From JADKIH01 sp049363815 (GTDB taxonomy: Bacteria > Bacteroidota > Bacteroidia > AKYH767-A > 2013-40CM-41-45), in contig JBMQEM010000098.1 of assembly GCA_049363815.1 (NCBI GenBank), positions 1-64,000 on the forward strand: a DNA stretch of 64,000 bases, given 5' to 3'. The position numbers were made by a program, and so were the translations under genes. A model generated the notes under the pieces. That model did no database searches and had not been told where the DNA came from. It saw nothing but the letters and a program-made list of their open reading frames with translations. How positions within the stretch are numbered: position 1 is the stretch's first letter; every line of letters starts with the position of its first letter. Positions 24,901 to 33,269 of this stretch are shown here, piece by piece.

Positions 24901-26054
24901 TTACTCTTAATGTGACTTCGACAAGAGGTTGTGTTGGATCAGCAACAAGACAAGTCACTGTAAGTCCAATTCCGGTTCCATCATTTTCAACTCCTCCGGG
25001 TTGTATTGGATCTGTTTATGATCTGACAAGTGCTTCAACAATTACAGCAGGATCGATCACCGGCTTCGACTGGCATATTGAAACACCAGATATAAATATG
25101 AGTGGCCCATCGGTTAACTATACTTTTAGTGATTCCGGCGATTACCAGGTAACATTGACAGTTACCAGTGATATTGGTTGCGACAAATCCATTTCAAAAG
25201 TTGTCAGTATTCATGGATTGCCGGTTGCTAATTTCAGTTTTGATCCGCAGTACGGAAATCCGCCGCTGGCAGTTCAGTTCACTGATCAGTCATCTGATGC
25301 AAGTACATATGAATGGACATTTGGTGTTGATAGCTTTATCAGTACTGAAATGGATCCACCCTACTTATATTCTGATACCGGATTATTTACCATTACTCAG
25401 ATCGTAACCAGTAATTATGGCTGCAAAGATACCATGCAGAAACAGATCTACGTCATCAAACCGGTTTTGGATATAGCTATTACAGGTGATTCATCATATG
25501 AGGATGATAATTATTTTTATGTCGTGGCAACGATTTCAAATCTTGGAACACTTGAAATAAACAGTGTTTTAATGGAAGCCAGAATATCAGACGGAAATAC
25601 CATCAGAGAAAAACTGGAGCGTTCAGTACCAAATGGTCCGACAGGAATCCAGAATTATCATTTCACAGCAGCGTTTCGATTATCGAGTGGTATAAACAGT
25701 GATTCATATTGTATCACAGCAATTGATCCGAATGGTCAGCAAGATGATGTCGAATCCAACAATGAGAAATGTTATACCCGAACAGATGAACTTTCCATTC
25801 TGAATCCATATCCAAATCCGGTCTCAGAAGAAGCCAGCATTAGAATAATCCTGCCATATAAGTCGAAGATCTCCATTTCAGTCTTTGACCAGTCAGGCAG
25901 ACTAATGTCAGATGTATTTAATGATCTGGCACCGGATGGCTTTTCAGACTACAAATTTGATGTCAGCAGTATGCCGGAAGGTATTTATACGATACGAATT
26001 ATCTTCAAGGACAAAGTGTTTTACAGGCAAATGGTGGTCACACATTCCAAGTAA
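21972..26054 (+). CDS. Giant PKD-repeat surface protein with propeller insert and T9SS tail
   Basis: A 1360-residue secreted protein. Signal peptide about 1-28 (ends SGTSFGQ). A first PKD domain starts at about 30 and reaches SYQWDF near residue 60. It is then interrupted by about 300 residues resembling a beta-propeller (repeated DIALF, GNIFAMA, GLAMYR type blades). Its second half resumes at about 375 (GTYPITLTAYDNFG). Nine further PKD or PKD-like domains follow to about 1155, with cores such as WSWDFGDG and WDWNFGNG. Next come a CARDB-like domain (about 1160-1270) and a type A T9SS sorting domain (PYPNPVSEEASI ... MPEGIYTIRI). It probably works as an adhesin or scaffold. It is placed between fcl and the ABC exporter, but its own promoter is not clear. 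Confidence 0.85.
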   Translation: MHNEFTKKIPSIFIVVFLTLLISGTSFGQCPSANFSMPASVCAGATITFTNSSVNATSYQWDFTPGFFRNAGVKIVDTACGVDYPRDITIQEQNDTIVGFYCGGSTLFRAVFANGIDQPFTSVENLGDFGLLYQPADIALFRENNEWYGLIVDYGNYSFSRIHFGTSLMNIPDSPTLLHNLTTSNLTTPWGVKVISDSTGNIFAMATNFTTGTFTLYEFGNSILNIPVSNSPVAIPGVANVLDGIFAKECGKYYAYFGGYSSTNVVKADFGATLNTSPVFSTVISDGNPSDLALVQDSSGWKMITTNFTNNDIRKYDLGPSLSGNTSQLIGTEYFTGTNPKGLAMYRKENKQYAIIQNVSSFNLQVVEYSSPMNASISLSTANTPVNVSFNTAGTYPITLTAYDNFGNASSVTQQIQIVNAPVSSFVTTNLCFGDSVHFVDSTTLSGGTIASWSWDFGDGDTSSLQNPVHQYITAGTYTVTLTTSSGTCENTFISLVTVAPQPTANFSAASGCSNTLTPFTDLSTIPSGSITNWDWNFGNGDTSTSQNPVYSFPTGGNFLVSLTVTSNGNCTSSYSTNLVVNSSPIAAFEEINTCIGQQVNFSNQTNANGSVITGHRWDFGDGGTDTVFSPNYSYPNVIGNYVVQYIVDASNGCNDTVTKTIRISNIPTASFTLPTTICQGNVAQFTDLSSVTADTISGWSWDFGDGELDSIASPEHTYLVPGTYTVNLIAYSPSSCPSAPAQQTITVLESPIAAFSFTNICIGTTTSFTNLSTPASGSSIATYLWHFSDSDSSVFTNTFFTFDTLGAYPVSLIATSVEGCTDIALDTVIIHPQPVANFATNNACTGQNVVFTNQSTTDSLSSISQNIWNFGDFSSPNNTSTLTSPTHSYDTTLNYNSSLIVVTNFGCSDTAFKTIRVNQTPSVNFTYSPTCLGDLMEFFNPGSPIDSLYHWNFGDSQTNQLKEPAHYYISASNYQVTLNVTSTRGCVGSATRQVTVSPIPVPSFSTPPGCIGSVYDLTSASTITAGSITGFDWHIETPDINMSGPSVNYTFSDSGDYQVTLTVTSDIGCDKSISKVVSIHGLPVANFSFDPQYGNPPLAVQFTDQSSDASTYEWTFGVDSFISTEMDPPYLYSDTGLFTITQIVTSNYGCKDTMQKQIYVIKPVLDIAITGDSSYEDDNYFYVVATISNLGTLEINSVLMEARISDGNTIREKLERSVPNGPTGIQNYHFTAAFRLSSGINSDSYCITAIDPNGQQDDVESNNEKCYTRTDELSILNPYPNPVSEEASIRIILPYKSKISISVFDQSGRLMSDVFNDLAPDGFSDYKFDVSSMPEGIYTIRIIFKDKVFYRQMVVTHSK

Positions 26055-26094
26055 AAACACGTTCATAACTGTTCTTTATATTTTGCTTTAATTC

Positions 26095-26125
26095 TTGATA
26101 AAAACTCAGATTTAATGTAGGTTTG
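26095..26125 (+). promoter_or_regulatory. Promoter of the wzm-wzt operon
   Basis: TTG at 26095-26097, a 20-nt spacer and TAGGTTTG at 26118-26125, a perfect TAnnTTTG. The permease ATG is 17 nt downstream. Confidence 0.65.
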
Positions 26126-26141
26126 CGTAAAAGCGGCCAAT

Positions 26142-26960
26142 ATGGAATATGAAATCAAACCTGCTAAAGGTTTGCAGTTCAACATTAAAGAGTTGTGGGA
26201 TTTTCGCGAGCTGATCTATTTTTTCACCTTACGGGATGTGAAGATCAAGTATAAGCAAACTGTTCTGGGAGCGCTCTGGGCCATTCTTCAGCCATTCCTT
26301 TTAATGGTCATTTTCACTGTGTTCTTCGCACGACATCTGGATATAAAATCCTACAATTTACCGTATCCTGTCTTCGTATTTTCGGGGTTGATCCTGTGGA
26401 ATGTTTTTGCAACAGGTATTTCCACTGCCGGAAATAGTATGGTCGTTAATTCCAATATTATCAAGAAGATCTATTTTCCAAGACTGATCATTCCCATTTC
26501 AGGAATCTTAGGGACCCTGGTCGATTTCTGCATGACATTGATAATGTTTATCATCGTCTTGTTCTATTACCTTCCCTCCTTCTCATTATTATCTACGTTG
26601 GTTTTACTACCGTTGTCCTTATTCATCACTTTACTTACCACGTTCGGATTCGGTTGTCTGCTTGCAGCATTGAATGTGAAGTACAGGGATTTCCGGTACA
26701 TAATACCTTTTATGATTCAGATATTGTTATTTCTTACTCCGGTGATCTATCCGGTCACAATTATACAGAATGAAATTATAAGATCAGTTCTTAACCTGAA
26801 TCCGATTTCAGGAGCGATTGAAATTTTACGTGGAGCGATAAACGGTATTGCACCATCATTTGAAATGGTTGGACAGTGCCTCCTTATCTCAATAATAATA
26901 TTTTCGCTTGGTTTGTCTTATTTCCGGAAAACAGAATATTATTTTGCTGATCTAGCATAA
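26142..26960 (+). CDS. ABC-2 type polysaccharide export permease (Wzm-like)
   Basis: A 272-residue membrane protein with six predicted helices. The N-terminal cytoplasmic segment ends in the conserved DVKIKYKQTVLGALWAILQP (residues about 31-50), the interface helix of O-antigen and teichoic acid exporters. Wzm dimers move undecaprenyl-linked polysaccharide across the inner membrane using the ATPase encoded next. Stop and next start overlap as TAATG, so the subunits are made together. Confidence 0.93.
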   Translation: MEYEIKPAKGLQFNIKELWDFRELIYFFTLRDVKIKYKQTVLGALWAILQPFLLMVIFTVFFARHLDIKSYNLPYPVFVFSGLILWNVFATGISTAGNSMVVNSNIIKKIYFPRLIIPISGILGTLVDFCMTLIMFIIVLFYYLPSFSLLSTLVLLPLSLFITLLTTFGFGCLLAALNVKYRDFRYIIPFMIQILLFLTPVIYPVTIIQNEIIRSVLNLNPISGAIEILRGAINGIAPSFEMVGQCLLISIIIFSLGLSYFRKTEYYFADLA

Positions 26961-28171
26961 TGAAGCCAATATTAGAAGTTCAAAATATCTCCAAGAAGTT
27001 CAGGATCTACCATGAACATTTGCCTTATGAATCACTCAGAAGCAAACTGGTAAATCCATTGAGCTTTTTTACAAAAAAGGAGAGTGAAGAATTCTGGGCA
27101 TTAAAAAATATATCTTTCTCTGTGAATCCCGGAGAAAGTATTGGTATTATCGGAAAGAATGGAGCCGGTAAATCGACATTACTGAAAGTACTCTCAAAAA
27201 TTACTCCACCGACAGAGGGAAAAATTATTTCAAGAGGAAGAATTGCTTCATTACTGGAAGTTGGAACCGGATTTCATCCGGAACTGACAGGTCGTGAAAA
27301 TGTATACCTGAATGGTTCCATTTTAGGGATGAAAAGACGCGAGATCCAGCAACAATTTGACGAGATCATTGATTTTGCCGGAATAGAAAAATTTCTTGAT
27401 ACACAATTAAAACATTACTCAAGTGGAATGCAATTGAGGCTTGCCTTTGCAGTTGCTGCATTTTTAAATCCGGAGATCATGATCATCGACGAGGTACTTG
27501 CAGTTGGTGATGCCGATTTCCAGAAAAAGTGTATCGGTAAAATGGAAGGAGTCACTCGCAGTGGCCGTACAATTTTATTTGTAAGTCACCAGATGGGGCT
27601 CGTAAATCAGTTGTGCTCAAGGGCATTATTAATGAGCAAAGGAGAAATCCTTGTGAGTGACAGCACAGATATAGTAACATCAAAATATCTTTCTTTCGAC
27701 TATCAGGAAAGTGAAAATGTATTTGTCCATGATCCAAAACTGACAGCAAATAAAGATATGTACATTGAACGGGTATTAACCGTTGATGCAGGACATAAAC
27801 CAGTTTCCGTCTTCGGTTTTAATCAGGAGATCAGAATCAGCTTCACTCTGGCTTCCAACAGTAAAATTTCCGATGAGATCCTATCTGTAGCATTGCAGGA
27901 CAAGTATGGTAACAGGATCTTTACTATCCACAAACCGCTTGACCAGCTTGATCTACGCGAGAACAGGATCACCGGTTCAATGATAATTCCATCGGAATTC
28001 ATTGCCCCAAATATTTATTCATTCCATTTTGCAATCGTAAGAAGCGATGGAAAAGTTTTTGATATCCACGAAGGCCAGTGCCGTATCAGAGTCGCAGATA
28101 CCGGTACACCCTTCTCACAGTATGAAGGTAAAGATTACGGGAACATTATCATTTCCTGTAAATGGGATTAG
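26960..28171 (+). CDS. ABC exporter ATPase with C-terminal Wzt domain
   Basis: A 403-residue ATPase. Residues 1-240 are the nucleotide-binding domain: Walker A GKNGAGKS 65-72, signature SSGMQ 154-158, and Walker B IMIIDE with Asp177 and Glu178. Residues from about 255 form an extra beta-sandwich domain, as in Wzt proteins of Escherichia coli O8/O9a, where it recognises the capped non-reducing end of the glycan. This implies that the exported chain carries a terminal modification; methyl-, acyl- and sulfotransferase genes lie directly downstream. Confidence 0.93.
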   Translation: MKPILEVQNISKKFRIYHEHLPYESLRSKLVNPLSFFTKKESEEFWALKNISFSVNPGESIGIIGKNGAGKSTLLKVLSKITPPTEGKIISRGRIASLLEVGTGFHPELTGRENVYLNGSILGMKRREIQQQFDEIIDFAGIEKFLDTQLKHYSSGMQLRLAFAVAAFLNPEIMIIDEVLAVGDADFQKKCIGKMEGVTRSGRTILFVSHQMGLVNQLCSRALLMSKGEILVSDSTDIVTSKYLSFDYQESENVFVHDPKLTANKDMYIERVLTVDAGHKPVSVFGFNQEIRISFTLASNSKISDEILSVALQDKYGNRIFTIHKPLDQLDLRENRITGSMIIPSEFIAPNIYSFHFAIVRSDGKVFDIHEGQCRIRVADTGTPFSQYEGKDYGNIIISCKWD

Positions 28172-28217
28172 TTGCATTTAAATAAAAGATAATTCCGTTA
28201 ATAAAAAGACGAGATCA

Positions 28218-28769
28218 ATGATCAGAAAATTAGTGGACCGTATTTTTCCTGTTAAAGCAAAATTCAAAAAGCTTGAAAACGGCTCTGTGATCAAAGGTGT
28301 GCTTTATAAGGCGAATCCTGATTCTGAAATTTCCATTGGAGAAAACTGTCTGATCGAAGGAGTACTTACAACATATAAGGCTTCAGCAAGGATCACTGTA
28401 GGGAAACATGTTTTCATCGGTAAGAATTCGATTCTCGGATGTGCTGAAAAAATTGAGATCGGTAACAACGTTCTGATCTCTTTTGATTGTGTTATTCAGG
28501 ATACAGATACACATTCAACAAATTATTTACTGAGAAGAAAAGATACAACAGACTGGTTGGAAGGAACGAAAAACTGGGACAACATACCAAGTCAACCTAT
28601 CCGTATTGGAAATGATGCATGGATAGGTGCGCGCGTGATCATACTGAAAGGGATCACAATTGGCGAAGGCGCGATCATAGGTGCCGGAAGTGTTGTCACA
28701 AAAGATGTGGCGCCATTTACGGTAGTGGCCGGCAATCCGGCCAAATTTATTAAAGCAATTGAACATTGA
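28218..28769 (+). CDS. Left-handed beta-helix acyltransferase
   Basis: A 183-residue hexapeptide-repeat protein. Hexapeptide turns run through most of the chain (ISIGENCLIEGVL, ITVGKHVFIGKNSILG, IEIGNNVLISFDCVI, then IRIGNDAWIGARVIILKGITIGEGAIIGAGSVVTKDV). The His-rich DTDTHSTN segment at about 96-103 supplies the usual catalytic His region of sugar O- or N-acetyltransferases. It trimerises and would acetylate a sugar of the glycan; donor and position are unknown. Confidence 0.88.
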   Translation: MIRKLVDRIFPVKAKFKKLENGSVIKGVLYKANPDSEISIGENCLIEGVLTTYKASARITVGKHVFIGKNSILGCAEKIEIGNNVLISFDCVIQDTDTHSTNYLLRRKDTTDWLEGTKNWDNIPSQPIRIGNDAWIGARVIILKGITIGEGAIIGAGSVVTKDVAPFTVVAGNPAKFIKAIEH

Positions 28770-28770
28770 T

Positions 28771-29556
28771 ATGTCAATAATACCTTTATCGATCAGACGA
28801 AGTTATGTACGCATCAAATGGTTCCTGAGAAACTACGGGAAGATTGAATTTGATTCTACAATATTCAATCCTGTATATGGCCAACCAACATACAATACTG
28901 ATGGTATGGCTACGAGTACAAATTCAGATTTTATCAAGGATAAAAAATTTGCCAAAGCTTATGAAAAAGCCAAACTAACAAATCCATGGCCGAATTTCAC
29001 ATTGATGTGGAGGATACATGTGATCTGCTGGGCAGCTGACAATGCAAAAAGACTGGAAGGAGATTTTGTAGAATGTGGTGTCAATACAGGAGCTTATGCC
29101 AGGGCAATTATCGATTACATCGATTTTGAATCAACTAAAAAGAAATTTTATTTAATGGATACCTTTGAAGGACTGAATCAGGAACATATTACAGATTCAG
29201 AAAAAAAGTTAGGTATTGGCAGATATAAATACAGAAATACATACGAAGAGGTAAAGCAAACCTTTGCCCCTTTCAATACAAAGATCATCAAGGGAAGCAT
29301 CCCTGAAACCCTTACCCAGTGCGATGTTCAGAAGGTTTGCTTTCTTTCCATCGATATGAATAATATGATTCCTGAAATTGCTGCCATGGAATATTTCTGG
29401 GATAAAGTAGTAATTAACGGAATGATTGTACTGGATGACTATGGATTTCCAATGCATATTCATCAGAAGCATGCATTTGACAAATTTGCAGCTTCTGTAG
29501 GACATGAAATTCTGTGTCTGCCTACAGGGCAGGGTATAATTTTAAAAACTCATTGA
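28771..29556 (+). CDS. TylF/MycF-family O-methyltransferase
   Basis: A 261-residue class I methyltransferase of the macrocin O-methyltransferase (TylF) group, which methylates sugar hydroxyls with a divalent metal. SAM-binding FVECGVNTGAYARAII lies near 100-115 and FYLMDTFEGL near 127-136. The metal site region is FLSIDMN near 192 and VLDDYG near 223. ATG 28771, 1 nt after the acyltransferase stop, is preferred to an upstream TTG. It is a candidate for capping or decorating the glycan read by Wzt. Confidence 0.82.
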   Translation: MSIIPLSIRRSYVRIKWFLRNYGKIEFDSTIFNPVYGQPTYNTDGMATSTNSDFIKDKKFAKAYEKAKLTNPWPNFTLMWRIHVICWAADNAKRLEGDFVECGVNTGAYARAIIDYIDFESTKKKFYLMDTFEGLNQEHITDSEKKLGIGRYKYRNTYEEVKQTFAPFNTKIIKGSIPETLTQCDVQKVCFLSIDMNNMIPEIAAMEYFWDKVVINGMIVLDDYGFPMHIHQKHAFDKFAASVGHEILCLPTGQGIILKTH

Positions 29557-29562
29557 TATAAA

Positions 29563-30459
29563 ATGCGAATTCTGATAATAGGTTCAAGAGGATTCATCGG
29601 TTCTCATCTCACAGATCATTTCTCTAATAAAAAAGAGAATGAAGTCTTTGGTTGTGATGTTTCAGATGAAGCTTCGCAAAATTATTTTAAAGTCAATAAG
29701 TTCTCACCTGATTACAACGATCTTTTTAAAGACCATCGCTTTGATATATGTATCTATGCCGGAGGAAACGGCAGTGTTCCCTACTCTCTTGAAAATCCGG
29801 ATATCGACTTTCAATTGAACACGCATACGGTGAATTCAATTCTGTCTTGCATAAGCAAATACCAGCCAGACTGCAAATTCCTTCATATGTCAAGTGCTGC
29901 TGTTTATGGTAGTCCTTCGACATTACCCATCAACGAACAAGCCCCGATCAAACCGATTTCACCTTATGGATGGCACAAATACCTGAGTGAAATAATCTGC
30001 AGAAAATATTATTCCCTTTATAAAATTAAAACAATTAGTCTGCGTGTATTTGCTGTTTATGGAGAGCGACTGACCAAGCAACTTTTCTGGGACATCTATC
30101 TTAAAATTCAAAAGTCGGATGAGATCACACTCTTCGGAACCGGAAATGAGAGCCGTGATTTCATAAACATCAGGGATCTGATGCATGCAATTGAACTGGT
30201 AATAGAAAAAGGTGATTTTAACGGCGAAACTTATAATGTATCTTCAGGTACAGAAACAACGATCAATCAGGCTGCTCATGAATTCTGCAGAGCTTATAAC
30301 GATAAGGTCAAAGTAACGTTCAGTGGCCAGACCAAGGCGGGAGATCCAATTAACTGGCGGGCTGATATTTCACGTTTAGCATCCCTGGGATTCAAATCCA
30401 AAATCAGTCTGACTGAAGGATTGGAAAATTATACAAAATGGCTGAAAGAAAAAGAATAG
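29563..30459 (+). CDS. NAD-dependent sugar epimerase/dehydratase
   Basis: A 298-residue extended short-chain dehydrogenase. ILIIGSRGFIGSHLTDHF at 3-20 is the NAD-binding glycine motif. The catalytic Ser lies in HMSSAAVYGSP (about 108-118) and YGWHK (about 136-140) provides Tyr and Lys. Substrate is a nucleotide sugar; epimerase, dehydratase or reductase activity cannot be told apart here. The next glycosyltransferase starts 22 nt inside this gene. Confidence 0.85.
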   Translation: MRILIIGSRGFIGSHLTDHFSNKKENEVFGCDVSDEASQNYFKVNKFSPDYNDLFKDHRFDICIYAGGNGSVPYSLENPDIDFQLNTHTVNSILSCISKYQPDCKFLHMSSAAVYGSPSTLPINEQAPIKPISPYGWHKYLSEIICRKYYSLYKIKTISLRVFAVYGERLTKQLFWDIYLKIQKSDEITLFGTGNESRDFINIRDLMHAIELVIEKGDFNGETYNVSSGTETTINQAAHEFCRAYNDKVKVTFSGQTKAGDPINWRADISRLASLGFKSKISLTEGLENYTKWLKEKE

Positions 30460-31592
30460 TACTTAATTGTCAGGGAGGATATAATTTTTCAGCAGGCCTG
30501 GTAATATACATCCTTAATATCATCCGCAGTTTCAAATTACTGGATGACTCCTTAAGACCACATCTTATTATTATTGTTTCAGCAAATTCTCCAATAAACG
30601 AGATCAAAGAGATCAACTACCCATATGTTGAGTACTACAGATTCAGGCCTTTTAAAAGGACTTTTGTGAAACTTGCAATAAATAAAGTCATCAAAACAAT
30701 TTTTGGGAAATATCTGATCAAGAGATATTCCTTTCCAAAGAATTTTGATACGCTTTACCCCTATTTCGAATGTGAAGAAACATTTTACTTTAAGAAAAGG
30801 ATGTATTGGAAGCCGGATTTTCAGGAGCAGTATTTTCCACAATACATACCGAAGGCGGAACAGGAATTTGTAAATTCGGAAATGAAAAAGATTGCTGCAA
30901 ACAAAGATTACACCCTTGTTCTTAGCAGTAAGAATGCATTAAATGATTTCAAAAAATTTTATGGTCCGCATGTGAATGAATTAAAGTTGCTCAGGTTTCT
31001 TTCATTACTTCCGGATATTTCAAAAATTGACCCAGATAGAATTTTAAAGAAATACAATATTTCTAAAAAATATTTCCTTGTAGCGAATCAATTCTGGCCG
31101 CACAAAAATCACATGCTCATTGCAGAAGCAATGAAAGAGGTTTACAAGACCAATCCTGACTTTCAGATTGTGATGACAGGAAAAAAGACTTCGTACAGGG
31201 ATAAAATGTATCTGACAAAAATTGAAAAATACCTCATAGATAACGGCCTTGATAAAAATGTAAAGCTTACAAGCTTTATTTCACGGGAAGATCAACTTGT
31301 GCTTATGAAAAATTCACTTGCAGTTATTCAACCTTCTTTATTTGAAGGTTGGAGTACCGTCATAGAAGATTGCAAGGCATTGAATCACTTCGTTATTGCC
31401 AGTGATCTGGATGTAAACAAGGAGCAAATTGACACAAATGTTCTTTTTTTTGACAGGCAAAGTGCGACCGATCTTGCTGATAAAATGAAATCAGTTTTGA
31501 ATGGTGAAACAACTATAGTACCTTACGATTACTCTAAGAATATTGAGGAATTTAAAAATAATCTGGTAGACGTTTTTGAATTGAATAAATAA
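30438..31592 (+). CDS. GT4-family glycosyltransferase
   Basis: A 384-residue GT-B glycosyltransferase. The C-domain is clear: FLVANQFWPHKNHMLIAEAMKEV (about 213-235), FQIVMTGKK, and the donor-binding VIQPSLFEGWSTVIEDCKAL (about 295-314). The N-domain is less typical, though it begins RIVLNCQGGYNFSAG. The start overlaps the preceding epimerase by 22 nt; the sequence supports this start because later in-frame ATGs would cut the GG motif. Stop and next start form TAATG. Confidence 0.87.
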   Translation: MAERKRIVLNCQGGYNFSAGLVIYILNIIRSFKLLDDSLRPHLIIIVSANSPINEIKEINYPYVEYYRFRPFKRTFVKLAINKVIKTIFGKYLIKRYSFPKNFDTLYPYFECEETFYFKKRMYWKPDFQEQYFPQYIPKAEQEFVNSEMKKIAANKDYTLVLSSKNALNDFKKFYGPHVNELKLLRFLSLLPDISKIDPDRILKKYNISKKYFLVANQFWPHKNHMLIAEAMKEVYKTNPDFQIVMTGKKTSYRDKMYLTKIEKYLIDNGLDKNVKLTSFISREDQLVLMKNSLAVIQPSLFEGWSTVIEDCKALNHFVIASDLDVNKEQIDTNVLFFDRQSATDLADKMKSVLNGETTIVPYDYSKNIEEFKNNLVDVFELNK

Positions 31593-32620
31593 TGAAAGGA
31601 ATTAGCATTGTAATTTGTTGTTATAACAGCGAAACCAGGATCGAAAAAACTCTTGAGGCTTTACAGGCTCAGGTAGTGAGTAGCGATCTGAAATGGGAAA
31701 TTTTGCTGGTGGATAACAATTCAAAAGATAAAACGGTTGAGGTAAGCCGGACATTCTGGAACAGAAAGAATGTAACTACTTTCAGGGTAGTTGAAGAACC
31801 TGAACCGGGACAGGCATACGCCAGAAGAAGAGGTATAAAAGAATCAGCATACGACATCATATCCTTCATAGATGATGATAACAGAGTGTGCAATAATTGG
31901 GTCAGCTTAGTTTCAGAAATTTTTGATGCACATCCGGAGTGCGCTGCATGTGGTGGTATTGGCAGGGCTGTATTTGAGAGAGAAGAACCATTCTGGTTTA
32001 AAAGATATCAGGATAATTTTGCTATCGGAGAACAAGGAAATCAAACCGGTTATGTTGATGAAAAGAGAGGATATTTATATGGAGCCGGTTTCAGCTTACG
32101 GAAAGAGAGTTATGATTTACTTATTGCAAGTAATTTTCCGGGTATACAGACCGGTCGATTAAGTAAAATACACCGGGGTGGCGGTGAAGACAGCGAGTTG
32201 AGTTTTTGTCTGGTGATATTAGGATATAAACTCTGGTATGACGAGCGTTTAAAATTCGACCATTATATGCCACAATCCCGATTAACAATAGAAGGCTTGA
32301 TCGAATTACAAAAAGGATTTGGTCGAGATGAAGTTGTATTATCCATTTACAGGGCACATATCAGTAGTTTCTATAAACCGATCACATCAGTTTATATCAT
32401 TTATCTCAAAATGCTTGTCCGCTTGATACTTTATAATTTCAGGAACAGGAACTTGAAGGATCCTGAGTTATTGCTATACCTGAGCATTCATAATAAGTCA
32501 ACACGCGCATATCTTGACGAATTGTTATATTACCGAAAAAGGTTTAAAGGCATAAAAAAGAAAATCGACACATTTGTTTCAGAGAACAAGAACAAAGCGT
32601 TAAACATCTCACCAAAATAA
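31592..32620 (+). CDS. GT2-family glycosyltransferase
   Basis: A 342-residue GT-A inverting glycosyltransferase. ISIVICCYNSETRIEKTLEAL opens the fold, VDNNSKDKT follows, and the metal-binding SFIDDDNRV lies near 88-96. RGGGEDSELSF (near 195) is the usual acceptor-side ED motif. The C-terminal 100 residues are basic with amphipathic helices, suggesting membrane contact. It is part of the tight cluster from 28.2 to 38.5 kb. Confidence 0.9.
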   Translation: MKGISIVICCYNSETRIEKTLEALQAQVVSSDLKWEILLVDNNSKDKTVEVSRTFWNRKNVTTFRVVEEPEPGQAYARRRGIKESAYDIISFIDDDNRVCNNWVSLVSEIFDAHPECAACGGIGRAVFEREEPFWFKRYQDNFAIGEQGNQTGYVDEKRGYLYGAGFSLRKESYDLLIASNFPGIQTGRLSKIHRGGGEDSELSFCLVILGYKLWYDERLKFDHYMPQSRLTIEGLIELQKGFGRDEVVLSIYRAHISSFYKPITSVYIIYLKMLVRLILYNFRNRNLKDPELLLYLSIHNKSTRAYLDELLYYRKRFKGIKKKIDTFVSENKNKALNISPK

Positions 32621-32630
32621 TTTTCTGATC

Positions 32631-33263
32631 ATGATCATTTCCCACAAAAAAAAGTTCATTTTCATACATATCTACAAAGTTGCCGGTACCAGTATCCGCA
32701 AAGCACTGGATCCCTTTAATGATATGTCAGCCGCTGACTTTCCATGGTATCAGAACATTATTTTCTGGCTTGGTGCCAGGTATAATATCTTTTCACAGCA
32801 TTCGATGAATCACATTAAAGCTGCGCATCTGAAACAACTTCTACCCGGAAAGGTCTATAATGAATATTTTAAATTTTCTTTTGTGAGAAATCCCTGGGAC
32901 TGGCAGGTTTCTTTATATCACTTTATGATACAGAATACCAAACATCCGCAGCATCATATTATAAAAAAAATGAAGAATTTCGATGAATATATCGACTGGG
33001 TAGTTAAGAATGAACATTCATTGCAAAAAGATTTTTTATATGATAAAGAAGGAAATTTAATCGTAGATTATATCGGTAAATTTGAAAACCTGCAGGAAGA
33101 CTTCAAGGAGATCTGCTTACGTCTGGAAATCGAACCGGTTGCACTACCTTTAACTAATAAGAGTTCACATTCGCATTACAGGGACTATTATTCAAATGAA
33201 AGCAGGGACAAGATCTATGAAACATTTAAAGAAGATATTGAATATTTCCATTATAAATTTTGA
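32631..33263 (+). CDS. Sulfotransferase family protein
   Basis: A 210-residue protein resembling the Sulfotransfer_2 (PF03567-like) carbohydrate sulfotransferases, which move sulfate from PAPS to sugar hydroxyls. The 5'-phosphosulfate loop is visible as HIYKVAGTSIRKAL (residues about 13-26) and the 3'-phosphate site as FSFVRNPWDWQVSLY (about 83-97), with Arg and a downstream Ser. The protein lacks a signal peptide, so it would act in the cytoplasm on a lipid-linked or nucleotide-linked sugar. It suggests a sulfated glycan. Confidence 0.82.
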   Translation: MIISHKKKFIFIHIYKVAGTSIRKALDPFNDMSAADFPWYQNIIFWLGARYNIFSQHSMNHIKAAHLKQLLPGKVYNEYFKFSFVRNPWDWQVSLYHFMIQNTKHPQHHIIKKMKNFDEYIDWVVKNEHSLQKDFLYDKEGNLIVDYIGKFENLQEDFKEICLRLEIEPVALPLTNKSSHSHYRDYYSNESRDKIYETFKEDIEYFHYKF

Positions 33264-33269
33264 CGATTG

